DNA of 64,000 nt from Actinophytocola oryzae (GTDB lineage: Bacteria; Actinomycetota; Actinomycetes; Mycobacteriales; Pseudonocardiaceae): the NCBI RefSeq assembly GCF_004364325.1, contig NZ_SOCP01000014.1:1-64000 (forward strand). The letters are read 5' to 3'. The notes under the pieces were generated by a model, which ran no database searches, was not told the origin of the DNA, and saw nothing but the letters and a program-made list of their open reading frames with translations. Shown piece after piece: positions 52,100 to 60,309 of the stretch (position 1 is its first letter; every line of letters starts with the position of its first letter). The position numbers were made by a program, and so were the translations under genes.

Positions 52100-52482
52100 C
52101 CCTGTGGCTGGGCCTGTCCATCACCGGCTCCCTGTGGCTGCTGCTGGTGATCGCGGTGCTCGATGCCCTGCTCGGCACGGCGCTCGGCCTGTTCGTCAGC
52201 GCCTTCGCCCGCACCGAGTTCCAGGTCGTCCAGTTCATGCCGGCCATCGTCATGCCGCAGATCCTCCTGTCCGGGCTGTTCGTCGCCCGCGACGAGATGG
52301 CCCGGCCGCTGGAACTGCTCTCGGACGTGCTCCCGCTGTCCTATGCCGTCGACGCGACCAACGACGTGACCACCTCCGCCGAGTTCACCGGCGCCCTCAC
52401 CCGCGACCTCCTCGTGATCACCGGCGCCGCGGCTCTCGCCCTGGTCCTCGGCGCGGCCACCCTGCGCCGCCAGACCCGCTGA
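52065..52482 (+). pseudogene. C-terminal fragment of an ABC-2 type (DrrB-like) permease
   Basis: About 138 residues homologous to the second half of drug-exporter permeases: four hydrophobic helices, FVSAFARTEFQVVQFMP, MPQILLSGLF and LSDVLPLSYAVDA. The N-terminal half and any partner ATPase gene are absent. It joins abruptly to the signal-peptide stub upstream. Confidence 0.7.
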
Positions 52483-52557
52483 CCACACCCGCGGTCGGCG
52501 GACGGCGGCGACTCTTCTGCTGGGAGGGGTCCGTCCGGCTGGGCCGTTGCACACCGG

Positions 52558-53835
52558 TCAGCCCAGGTACACTGGCAGGGCGTCGACGCCGTGGACGAGC
52601 GAGAGCTCCCGTAACGACAGCTCCTCGGGCGGGACGGCCAGCCGAAGGCGGGGGAAGCGGTGCGCGAGGGCGGGGAGGGCGATCCGCAGCTCCATCCGGG
52701 CGAGCTCCGCGCCGAGGCAACGGTGCACGCCGTGGCTGAACGCCAGGTGCTGGGTGGGTGCGCGTCCCGGCACGAGGTGCTCCATGTCCTCGCCGAGCAC
52801 CGGGTCGCGGTTCGCTCCGCTCAGCGAGCAGAGGACGACGTCGCCCTTGGCGACGACGGTCGCGCCGATCGTGACGTCCGTACGGGCGAAGCGGGGGAAG
52901 GTGATCTGCACGACCGAGAGGTGTCGCAGCAGTTCCTCGACGGCCCGGTGGACCTCGTCCTCGCCGCCGGCCACCTGTCCGAAGAGGACGGGGTCGCGCA
53001 GCATGGCCAGCGCGCCGAGCGCCAGCATGCTCGCGGTCGTCTCGAACCCGCCGGTCAGCAGGCCGTCGGCGAGGCCGGTCAGTTCGTCGTCGTCGAGTTC
53101 GTCGCCGTGCCTGCGGACCAGCCGGCCGAGCATGCCGTCGGTCGGCGCGGCGCGCTGGCGGCGGGCCAGGCCGCGCAGGTAGCGCAGCGACTCCGAGACC
53201 GCGCCGATGGAGGCGCCGGTGCCGCCCGCGACGTCGAACCGCGCCATGGCGAGACGCTGGAAGTCCGCCCGGTCGGCGTAGGGCACGTCGAGCAGCTCGC
53301 AGATCAGCAGTGACGGGATCGGCAGCGCGAACTCCCGCACCAGGTCCACCGGTTGGGGGGCGCTCGACATCCGGTCGAGTCGATCGGCCACGATGGAGTC
53401 GATGCGTGGCGCCAGCTGCCTGAGGCGGTGGATGGTGAACTCGGGCATCAGCATACGGCGCAGCCGGCTGTGTTCCGGCGGGTCGCGGAAACCGAGGCCA
53501 CCCGGGTCCTGCTCGGGGGTGAGCCCGACCGCACCGAGGTTGGCGAAGTCGTTGCTGAACGAGGTGTCGTCGGCGAGGACGGCCTTCGCCTCCGGATAAC
53601 CGGTGACCAGCCACACCGTCATGCCGAACGGCAGCGGGAGCCGGCTGACCGGCTGTTCGGCGCGGACGCGGCCAAGTTCCGGCACCGGGTCCAATCCGTC
53701 GCGCCGCAGGGGAAACCTCGCGGCCTCCGGGACAGGGAGATGGCCCAGCCGGGTGAAGCCGCGCCGCCTCAGGCGCTTCAGGTAGACCCTCCCCACCCAG
53801 CCCCGGACATGCCCCAGCACGCCACCCGGACTCAT
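52558..53835 (-). CDS. cytochrome P450
   Basis: A 425-residue P450. The I-helix motif is GGFETT, the K-helix ExxR is in EELLR and the heme loop is FSHGVHRCLG with the cysteine ligand. Length and motifs fit bacterial class I P450s. No ferredoxin gene is adjacent. It lies 46 nt after the RafH-like gene and is probably in that DosR-box-driven unit. Substrate unknown. Confidence 0.92.
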   Translation of the reverse strand: MSPGGVLGHVRGWVGRVYLKRLRRRGFTRLGHLPVPEAARFPLRRDGLDPVPELGRVRAEQPVSRLPLPFGMTVWLVTGYPEAKAVLADDTSFSNDFANLGAVGLTPEQDPGGLGFRDPPEHSRLRRMLMPEFTIHRLRQLAPRIDSIVADRLDRMSSAPQPVDLVREFALPIPSLLICELLDVPYADRADFQRLAMARFDVAGGTGASIGAVSESLRYLRGLARRQRAAPTDGMLGRLVRRHGDELDDDELTGLADGLLTGGFETTASMLALGALAMLRDPVLFGQVAGGEDEVHRAVEELLRHLSVVQITFPRFARTDVTIGATVVAKGDVVLCSLSGANRDPVLGEDMEHLVPGRAPTQHLAFSHGVHRCLGAELARMELRIALPALAHRFPRLRLAVPPEELSLRELSLVHGVDALPVYLG

Positions 53836-53881
53836 CGGAACCGCTCCGGCCGCGAGGCGACCGTTTCCGGCTCGGCCGCCG

Positions 53882-54670
53882 TCACAATGGCTCCACAGTG
53901 GACTCTTCGGGTGAGATCAGACCGTAGTGGCCGTCGTAACGCCGGTAGAGCACGCAACCGCGACCGGTACCCGCGTCACGGAAGAACCGGTAAGGCAGCT
54001 CGGTATCGTTGAGCCGCTCAACCGCCTGCGCCGCCGTCAGCTCGGGCACCGGGTACACGTTGATGGTCAGCGGAACCGACGTCCGCCCGGCCGGCGGCGC
54101 CATGCCGACGAGCCGGGCGAGCCGGTAGCCGGTCGGGCCGACCCGGCAGATGACGCTGTCCTGCCCGGTGTCGGCGTCGACGAACAGGTGGAAGTCGTAG
54201 TCCAGCACGTCCATCGTCAATGCGGCCCGGTCGGGGGTGCACCGGGCGAGCGGATACGCCTTGTACCGCACGACCTCGCGCTCCCCGACTGGCCGGGGGA
54301 CCGGCTCCGGGCGGACCACGTCCACCGGCCACGGACGGGGCACAGCGGGTTGGGACAGCCGTGTCACCTGCTGCCCCAACCGTTCCCGCAGCAGGCGGCT
54401 CGCCTCGTGGAAGAACGCCGCCGCGACCTGCGTCCGCACCAACTGCCCGTCCACCTCGACATTGGCCTGCGCCAGAGCCGGCCAACGCACGCTCGGCCGC
54501 GCGAACACCGTCAACTTGACCCGCGCCGCCGCCAGCCGCCCGGACAGACCCGCGCAGAACCCGGCGACCTGCCTACGCGCATACTCCCGCGCGCCGTCCA
54601 GCACGTCGCCAACCGTCTCCACCACGACCCGACCCGACGCTCGCTGCCGGCTCAACCCGACCTCCCTCAT
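53882..54670 (-). CDS. RafH-like long hibernation factor with two C-terminal HPF domains
   Basis: A 262-residue protein. Residues about 10-110 match an S30AE/HPF N-terminal domain. Two C-terminal HPF-type domains follow: about 135-190 (YKAYPLARCTPDRA, DYDFHLFVDADTG) and about 205-258 (INVYPVPELTAAQA, LPYRFFRDAGTG, GHYGLISP). Mycobacterial RafH (Rv0079/MSMEG_3935), a DosR-regulated factor that protects ribosomes in hypoxia, has this size. ATG 54670 follows GGAAGG; an earlier in-frame start is unlikely because it would run through the DosR-like box. Confidence 0.85.
   Translation of the reverse strand: MREVGLSRQRASGRVVVETVGDVLDGAREYARRQVAGFCAGLSGRLAAARVKLTVFARPSVRWPALAQANVEVDGQLVRTQVAAAFFHEASRLLRERLGQQVTRLSQPAVPRPWPVDVVRPEPVPRPVGEREVVRYKAYPLARCTPDRAALTMDVLDYDFHLFVDADTGQDSVICRVGPTGYRLARLVGMAPPAGRTSVPLTINVYPVPELTAAQAVERLNDTELPYRFFRDAGTGRGCVLYRRYDGHYGLISPEESTVEPL
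53892..53902. repeat. TCCACAGTGGA palindrome
   Basis: Copy of the iterated palindrome in the last codons of the RafH-like gene. Confidence 0.6.
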
Positions 54671-54705
54671 CTCCCGCCTTCCCGCACAGATCACCCTCGC
54701 GGAGG

Positions 54706-54737
54706 CGAAAAGTCCCGGACAGGGCACAAGGTCCCCG
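54706..54737. promoter_or_regulatory. DosR-like box before the RafH-like gene
   Basis: GACAGGGCACAAGGTCCCCG (54718-54737) plus half site GAAAAGTCCCGG (54707-54718), about 50 nt from the leftward start. Confidence 0.62.
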
Positions 54738-54874
54738 CGGACCAGAGACCAACAGCCCGCCGCGGCGGCAGAGGTGGCAGGGCATACCCGAGCGGGCGAC
54801 AACGGCGCGCAGGGTCCTGCCCCGGGCAGACCACGGGTGCGGTCGGCGGTGCGACCAGGTGGCCCCACACCCCC

Positions 54875-54892
54875 GGGACCTTCGCCTCTCGT
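54875..54892. promoter_or_regulatory. DosR-like box before the SRPBCC gene
   Basis: CCGGGACCTTCGCCTCTC, one well-kept half and one weak half, about 33 nt before the ATG. Confidence 0.5.
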
Positions 54893-54924
54893 CGTGGAGT
54901 CCGCGGAGCGCCGACGGTGGAGTC

Positions 54925-55581
54925 ATGACCATCGTGGACCGGAACAGGGCGGGGCGAGCGGCGATCGCCGTCGCCGGTGTGCTCGCCGGATATCTGGCGT
55001 TCGCCAGGGACAGGCAACTGCGGTGGGGTGCCACCGATGACGAGGTGAGCGGTGACCTGCCGGGCGACGAGCTTCTCGCAGGCGCCGACCTGGTCGCCAC
55101 GCGAGCCGTCACCGTCGCCGCCACGCCGAAGGAGGTGTGGCCGTGGATCGTCCAACTCGGTCAGTCCCGTGGCGGGTTCTACTCCTACGACGTGCTCGAG
55201 AACCTCGTCGGCTGCCGGATCCACAACGCGGACCGGGTCGTGTCCGAGTGGCAGCACATCGCCGTCGGCGACGAGGTGCGGCTGCATCCCGAGGTCGCGT
55301 TGACCGTCGCCGCGGTGAGTCCCGGCCGGGCACTGGTCCTGCGCGGTGGCGTGCCGATGGACGACGTGCCGCCACCATACGACTTCACCTGGGCGTTCGT
55401 CGTCGCCGAGCGCCCGGACGGCACCACGAGACTCCTCGTGCGGGAAAGGTATGCCTACACCCGCGGGTGGGCGGCCCTGCTCGTCGAACCCGTCGCGGTG
55501 ATCAGTTTCCTGATGAGCCGGAAGATGTTGCGCGGCATCCGGGACCGCGCGGAACGAACCTCGACGATCGGTCGTCCGTGA
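54925..55581 (+). CDS. SRPBCC (polyketide cyclase-like) family membrane-associated protein
   Basis: A 218-residue protein with an N-terminal hydrophobic helix (about 10-28) and an SRPBCC-type lipid/hydrophobic-ligand-binding domain: VTVAATPKEVWPWIVQLGQSRGGFYSYD is split by key motifs TPKEVWPWIVQLGQ and GGFYSYDVLENLVG. ATG 54925 follows GGTGGAG. Function unknown; the ligand is probably a hydrophobic small molecule. Confidence 0.78.
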   Translation: MTIVDRNRAGRAAIAVAGVLAGYLAFARDRQLRWGATDDEVSGDLPGDELLAGADLVATRAVTVAATPKEVWPWIVQLGQSRGGFYSYDVLENLVGCRIHNADRVVSEWQHIAVGDEVRLHPEVALTVAAVSPGRALVLRGGVPMDDVPPPYDFTWAFVVAERPDGTTRLLVRERYAYTRGWAALLVEPVAVISFLMSRKMLRGIRDRAERTSTIGRP

Positions 55582-55771
55582 CGCGCCCACCGCGCGACCG
55601 CCGCCGGGCATACCCCCGGGGGTGGTCGACGAGTCGTTGTCCCATCCACACAGGGTCCGGAGCCCACCAGAGGTGGGACCGGTGAACCGTTGGACGCTCG
55701 GCACTCGAGCCGCGTGAGGCCCACATCAGGGCTGTCCACTCCGTACTGCACCGACAAGGAGGAGATCGACG

Positions 55772-56271
55772 ATGACTCTCCCACTCATCCGGCAGGCCCT
55801 CGTCGTGGTGGCCCACGCCGACGACGAGTCGTTCGCCCTCGGCCGGCCCGCTACACGGCTGGACACACCGTTCGCGGACACGGTCCAGTGAACGAATGGA
55901 CAGGGCTCGGCGTACTCACCGAGACCGACGTCCGGGCCGCCCTGTGCGAGAAGATCGGCGAGCGGATCGACGACTACCTCATCCTCGGCGCCTGCGACCC
56001 ATGACTGGCCCATCGCGCTCTCGGTGTCGACCGGCGGGTCGACCTGCCGCCGCGGTGCGACGTGGTCGTGCGTAGCGAGGGCGCGCAGACCCTCGTCGAG
56101 GCGATCGACCCGGCTGCCACGGTCACGATCACCGACGAGCAGGCACTCGAACCGGTCGCCGACGAGCCCGCCCGTCTGCCGCCCTCGACGCGCTCGAGCA
56201 CGCGGCGCCGAACCGGTGACACCACGAGTCCGCTGCTCGGCCGACCGACGGTCCGCGAGTGGCGCGGGTGA
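55772..56271 (+). pseudogene. LmbE/DUF302 chimeric pseudogene
   Basis: AAGGAGGAG and ATG 55772 open a GlcNAc-PI deacetylase (LmbE) N-terminus with the metal motif AHADDE, but after about 24 residues it turns into a DUF302 N-terminus (TRLDTPFADTVQ) and stops. DUF302 continues in another frame from about 55890 (GLGVLTETDVRAALCEKIG, YLILGACDP), meets an in-frame TGA at 56002-56004, and resumes in the same frame (LAHRALGVD, TLVEAIDPAATV). The gene therefore shows a fusion, a frameshift and a nonsense codon. Confidence 0.62.
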
Positions 56272-56275
56272 ATGC

Positions 56276-57406
56276 TCAGGCAAGACCCAGGACGGAGATG
56301 AGTAGCCGGGCGGCGTCCCCACCTGCCTTGACCGCGGTCGCGAGTGCGGCCGGCACGTCGAGGTCGTCGGCCAGCAGGTGCCGGATCTCCGCGAGCGCGT
56401 CCGGGTCGCCCAGGCCCGGGCGCGCGGCGGCCTCGTGCAGGTCCCGGACCCGGGCGGCGGCGGTGTCCAGCAGGTCCGGGTGGTAGTCCCAGCTCCGGTG
56501 CCATGGCCGGTGCAGGATCATCATCCGCACCGCCGCCCAGGGATGCTCGGTGAGCAGGTCGGCAAGCAGCACCAGGTTGCCGGTGGACTTGGCCATCTTC
56601 GCGCCGCCGACGGTGACCGTGCCGACGTGGAACCACGCGCGGGTGTGCGGGGCGACACCGGTGAACGCCTCGGCGATCGCCGCGTGGTAGGCGTGGTGCG
56701 GGAAGGCCAGGTCCGCGCCGCCCGCGTGCACGTCCGTCCCGACCCCGAGCACCGACAGCGACATCGCGACGCACTCGGCGTGTCACCCCGGCCGGCCCGG
56801 CCCCCACGGCGACGGCCACATCTGGTGGTCGTGTTCGGTCGCCTGCCACAACGGGACGTCGAGCGGATCGTCCTTGTCCGGGTCGTCCGGGTGGCCGCCG
56901 AACTCCGTCGCCAGCGCCAGCGCGGTCGTGCGGTCCAGCCCGGCCCGCTCCGGCACGCCTGCGCCGCGGAAGTACACCGTGCCGGACCGCTCGTAGGCGG
57001 CCCCCGCGGCGAGCAACGCCGCGGCGAGCCGGACCACCGCGTCGACGTAGCGGTGCGCCCACGGCTCGAAGTCGGGGCGGCGCACGTGCAGTGCTGTCAT
57101 GTCGCCCTCGAACTGGAACTCCTGGAACGCGGCGAAGTCGTCCGCGCGCGTGCCGGCTCGCATCGCCGCACCGTCCAGCACGTCGTCGACGTCGGTGACG
57201 TTGCGGCACACCACGGGCTCGACCGCCATGCACCGACGCAACACCCGGGCCAGGGTGTCCACCCACACGAACGTCGCCGCGTGCCCGAGGTGCGTCACGT
57301 CGTAGGGCGTGATGCCGCAGACGTAGATCCGCGCCCGGTCCAGCAACGCCAGTCGCGAGCCGGCCAGCTCGATCCAGGCGCTCTCCGTCGTCACGGGCCG
57401 TGGCAT
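56276..57406 (-). pseudogene. MshC-like cysteine ligase paralogue with in-frame stop
   Basis: A 377-codon frame related to MshC, which joins cysteine to GlcN-inositol in mycothiol synthesis, and to cysteinyl-tRNA synthetase. The HIGH-type motif is THLGHA after YVCGITPYD; NVTDVDD and the KMSKS-type KMAKSTGN are present. A TGA at 56783-56785 replaces the conserved Trp of GRPGWH, splitting it into 207 and about 170 residues. It has a strong GAGGAGG site and a DosR-like box, so it was recently functional. It is shorter than MshC (about 410). Confidence 0.78.
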
Positions 57407-57480
57407 CGTCCGCCTCCTCGCTCGACAACTCTTCGATACCTGCCCACCGGGTTATCGAACGTCCTGCGGGCCGACGCGGC

Positions 57481-57498
57481 AAGGGAGCAAAGTCCCGG
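57481..57498. promoter_or_regulatory. DosR-like box before the MshC-like gene
   Basis: AAGGGAGCAAAGTCCCGG, 75 nt from the leftward start. Confidence 0.6.
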
Positions 57499-57524
57499 TG
57501 ACGCGGGAACATCGGCCGTGTCCA

Positions 57525-57978
57525 CGTGCCCCGGCAGCACGCGCATCGTGGCGGACGCGAGCGAGAAGAGTGTGTCGACCGAGGCGCCGTTCCCGACCGG
57601 ACGGCGCCCCCGCTCCGCGCTGCCGATCCGCATCCCGTTCAGTTCCGCCACGGCCTCCTCGGGCGGGTACGACACGCCGGCGTCCTGCGGCCACCCCCGC
57701 CGTCGCCCGGATTGGCAAGATCGTGCGCGACGACCAGCGCCCGCCCACTCCGCCAGCCGACGCGCCCTGTCCAACGACACCTGGGACAAGCCCCACTCCG
57801 GTGACCTGCCAGCCAAGTTCGGCCAGCCACACCGCGTCGAGGCCCTCACCGCGGCCCGGTCCAGCGCACGATCGGCAGCCACGCCAGCCACCTCGGCCGC
57901 GACGAACCGGTTGGGCTTGGCCGTCCACACCAGTTCCGAGACCCCGCACCGCCGGTCCCACCACGTGCTCGACATCAT
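57525..57978 (-). pseudogene. decayed SAM-dependent methyltransferase
   Basis: From ATG 57978 the sequence begins like a class I methyltransferase (WWDRRCGVSELVWTAKPNRFVAAEVAG). The SAM-binding motif region appears only in another frame (GEGLDAVWLAELGWQVTGV), returns to the first frame (LSQVSLDRARRLAEWAG), then jumps to what looks like a C-terminus (YPPEEAVAELNGMRI). Several indels and an internal deletion are needed. The length is about half that of the family. Confidence 0.5.
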
Positions 57979-58043
57979 CGTCCCCAGCAGCCCCGGTGTG
58001 GCGGTAATCCCTGTGGTTTCGCGCAAGTCGAGCGAACCGGCCG

Positions 58044-58511
58044 TCAGGTGTAGATGATCTGGCCGCCCGCGGCCAACTCGTAGAACTCGCCGACCGTGAT
58101 GATGCCGTCGACCTGGTCGATGAAGTCGTCCTTGGTCAGGCCGAACAGGTCGACCGAGGCCTGACAGGCGTAGAGGCCGGCACCGGTGTCGGCGATCATC
58201 TCCACGAACTCGGGGATCGGCGGGATGTCCAGCTTCTCCATCTTCCCGGCCAGGTAGTGGGTCATCAGGTTCGACACACCGGGCAGCCCGCCGGCCCAGG
58301 TGGCGAGGTGGAGGCCGGGGTTGCCGACGGTGGCGAGCTTGATGTGCTCGTGCCGTCCCTTGCGGATCGCGTCCAACCCGAAGAAGGTGAAGAACAGGTT
58401 CGCCTCGATGCCCTCGGCGCGCGCGCCGTTGGCCATGATCAGCGCCGGGTAGACGCCCTCCAGCGAACCCTTGGAGACAATGATCGAGACCTTCTCGATG
58501 GTGTCGGCCAT
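58044..58511 (-). CDS. DsrE/DsrF-like sulfurtransferase-family protein
   Basis: A 155-residue DsrE-fold protein. It opens with KVSIIVSKGSLEGVYPALIMANGA, has the hydrophobic NLFFTFFGLDAI strand and a single cysteine in LYACQAS, the usual persulfide-carrying position. GGAAGGGAG precedes the ATG. It is the last gene of the operon sqr-dsrC-dsrE and is likely a carrier of sulfane sulfur in the cytoplasm. Confidence 0.86.
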   Translation of the reverse strand: MADTIEKVSIIVSKGSLEGVYPALIMANGARAEGIEANLFFTFFGLDAIRKGRHEHIKLATVGNPGLHLATWAGGLPGVSNLMTHYLAGKMEKLDIPPIPEFVEMIADTGAGLYACQASVDLFGLTKDDFIDQVDGIITVGEFYELAAGGQIIYT

Positions 58512-58526
58512 GTCGGCACTCCCTTC

Positions 58527-58844
58527 CTAGATGCAGCCGCGGGGCTTGGGGATACCGGCGATACGCGCGGCGAGTTTGGCCGGGCCCTTTGGGAACAGCT
58601 GGTACAGCTCCTTGACACCCACCCCCGACGTCTTGCCCAGCACGCGGACCGTGGCCCCGGTGCCCTTCTCGGCGTACTCCCTGCGCATGAACGTGATGAC
58701 CTGCCAGTGCCGGTCGGTCAGCTCGTCGATGCCCGACTCGCGGGCGATCTCGAGCGCCATCTCCTCGCGCCACTGCTCGGGGTCGGTGAAGAAGCCGTCG
58801 TCGCCGACGGTGACCTCGGTCCCCGCGTACGTCTTCGTCGTCAT
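58527..58844 (-). CDS. DsrC/TusE family sulfur-carrier protein
   Basis: A 105-residue DsrC/TusE protein with the family core GFFTDPEQWREEMALEIA, LTDRHWQVITFMR and ELYQLFPKGPAKLAARIAG. The C-terminal arm ends KPRGCI with the penultimate cysteine. The second cysteine of true DsrC, about ten residues upstream, is missing (Ala here), so it is TusE-like rather than a trisulfide-forming DsrC. GAGGAGGG precedes the ATG, which overlaps the sqr stop. Confidence 0.88.
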   Translation of the reverse strand: MTTKTYAGTEVTVGDDGFFTDPEQWREEMALEIARESGIDELTDRHWQVITFMRREYAEKGTGATVRVLGKTSGVGVKELYQLFPKGPAKLAARIAGIPKPRGCI

Positions 58845-60097
58845 CTCGCGCCCTCCTCAGTGGCAGGTGGTAGGTGTTTGCCTGCGGTGGGCATGCTCCC
58901 CGGGATGCCGGGGATGTCACGGCCAGGCAGCAGGCTGTGCCAGTACAGCCACGAGAACATCAGCTTGCCCAGGTGGTTGAGCCGCGACTCCTTCAGCAGC
59001 GGCAACCCCACCGCGCCGGGGAAGTGGCCGGGCAGCGGTTCGGTGTCGTAGTTGAAGTCGATGAGCAGCGCCTTGCCGAAGCCGCTCTCGATGAAGCAGT
59101 TGGTGTGCCCGTCGAAACCCTCGTCCAGCTCGTCGCCGGCCAGGAACCGCACGACGTTGCGGGTCAGCACCTCGCCCTCGAAGTGCGTGACCGAGCCCGC
59201 CTTGGAGGTCGGGACCGCGGCCGCGTCACCGATCGCGAAGATGTTCGGCCGCACCGTCGACTGGAGCGTGCGCGGGTTCGTCGGCACGAACCCCAACGCG
59301 TTCCCCAACTCCGGTGAACGCTCCACATAGGACTCGCCACCGTGCACCGGCACGACCACCACGAGGTCGAACGGCACCTCGCGCTCGTCGTAGGACACCA
59401 GCCGGCCGCCGGTGCCGTCGACACTGCCGGTGTTGAACTCGGTCACCAACTCGATGCCCTTCTCCTCGAGCAGCCCCGAGAGCGTGGCGGCGGCCACCGG
59501 CTTGGTGAACGCCGCGTCCAGCGGAGTCACGTAGGTCAGCTCCACCTGGTCGCGGACACCCCGTTCGCGGAGGTGCCAGTCCGCCAGGAAACAGAACTCC
59601 AGCGGCGCGACCGGGCACTTGATCGGCAGGTCCACCACGTTCACCACCAGCCGGCCACTCGTGAAGCGCCGCAACGCACCGGCCAGCGCGGTCGCCCCGG
59701 GCAGGTCGTAGAAGGTGAACACCCGCTCGCCCCAGCCCGGCCCGGTCAGGCCCTCGGTCTCCTCCGGCAGCAGCCGCGCCCCGGTCGCGACCACCAGCAC
59801 GTCGTAGTCCAGGACGCCACCACCGATCAGATGCACGCGGTGGGCGTCCACATCGACCCGGTCCACCGCGACATCGGTGAAACCGACCCCGGCCCGCAGC
59901 TGACGGGCCCTCGACCGCACGAGGTCCGCGGCATCCGCGGTCCCGAACGGCACGAACAACAGACCCGGCTGGTACACGTGATCGTCGTCCCTATCCACGA
60001 CCGTGATCTCGACATCGTCGCCGAGCATCCGCCGCAGGCGGTTCGCCGCGATCGTGCCGCCGGTACCGCCGCCGAGTACCACCACATTCCTTGTCAC
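58841..60097 (-). CDS. sqr: sulfide:quinone oxidoreductase-like flavoprotein
   Basis: A 418-residue FAD-dependent oxidoreductase. The FAD motif VVVLGGGTGGTIAANRL opens the protein and the second motif NIFAIGDAAAVPTSKAG is near residue 310. Cysteines in LPIKCPVAPLEFCF occupy the region of the redox-active cysteines of SQR. The GTG at 60097 places the start directly at the FAD fold; longer in-frame starts would add 80 unrelated residues. With DsrC and DsrE downstream it forms a sulfide-oxidation module. It could instead be a type II NADH dehydrogenase relative, but the context favours SQR. Confidence 0.82.
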   Translation of the reverse strand: MTRNVVVLGGGTGGTIAANRLRRMLGDDVEITVVDRDDDHVYQPGLLFVPFGTADAADLVRSRARQLRAGVGFTDVAVDRVDVDAHRVHLIGGGVLDYDVLVVATGARLLPEETEGLTGPGWGERVFTFYDLPGATALAGALRRFTSGRLVVNVVDLPIKCPVAPLEFCFLADWHLRERGVRDQVELTYVTPLDAAFTKPVAAATLSGLLEEKGIELVTEFNTGSVDGTGGRLVSYDEREVPFDLVVVVPVHGGESYVERSPELGNALGFVPTNPRTLQSTVRPNIFAIGDAAAVPTSKAGSVTHFEGEVLTRNVVRFLAGDELDEGFDGHTNCFIESGFGKALLIDFNYDTEPLPGHFPGAVGLPLLKESRLNHLGKLMFSWLYWHSLLPGRDIPGIPGSMPTAGKHLPPATEEGAR

Positions 60098-60138
60098 ATT
60101 CCCAGGCTGCCCAGCCAGCAGTCGACTGCCCCAGAGGC

Positions 60139-60169
60139 GTTCGTCCCTGTGGGACACCTCCGAAAGTCC
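60139..60169. promoter_or_regulatory. weak DosR-like half sites before sqr
   Basis: GTCCCTGTGGGAC (60143-60155) is a short palindrome and CGAAAGTCC (60161-60169) a half site, 45-70 nt before the start. Confidence 0.4.
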
Positions 60170-60248
60170 AGCCATGTCTGGATTCACGTCCAGTCCCGCC
60201 GGGCGGTGCCGATGTGAACGCCGACCGGTCCGTGAGCCCTTCTTAGCC

Positions 60249-60289
60249 CGGCCGGACACGGTTTCCTCGGCGACAACCGTGTCCGGCCG
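60249..60289 (-). terminator. hairpin terminator after the HAF-repeat gene
   Basis: A perfect 15-bp stem (60249-60263 with 60275-60289) and an 11-nt loop, between the end of the exported HAF-repeat gene and the sqr promoter. Confidence 0.8.
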
Positions 60290-60309
60290 CCACATGGTGG
60301 GTCGTGGTC

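Noticed and set aside
56002..56785. The two in-frame TGA codons as selenocysteine or recoded sense codons
   Set aside because: One replaces Trp and the other lies at a Pro-rich position rather than a Cys; no selenocysteine insertion hairpin was seen and the DUF302 gene is also frameshifted.
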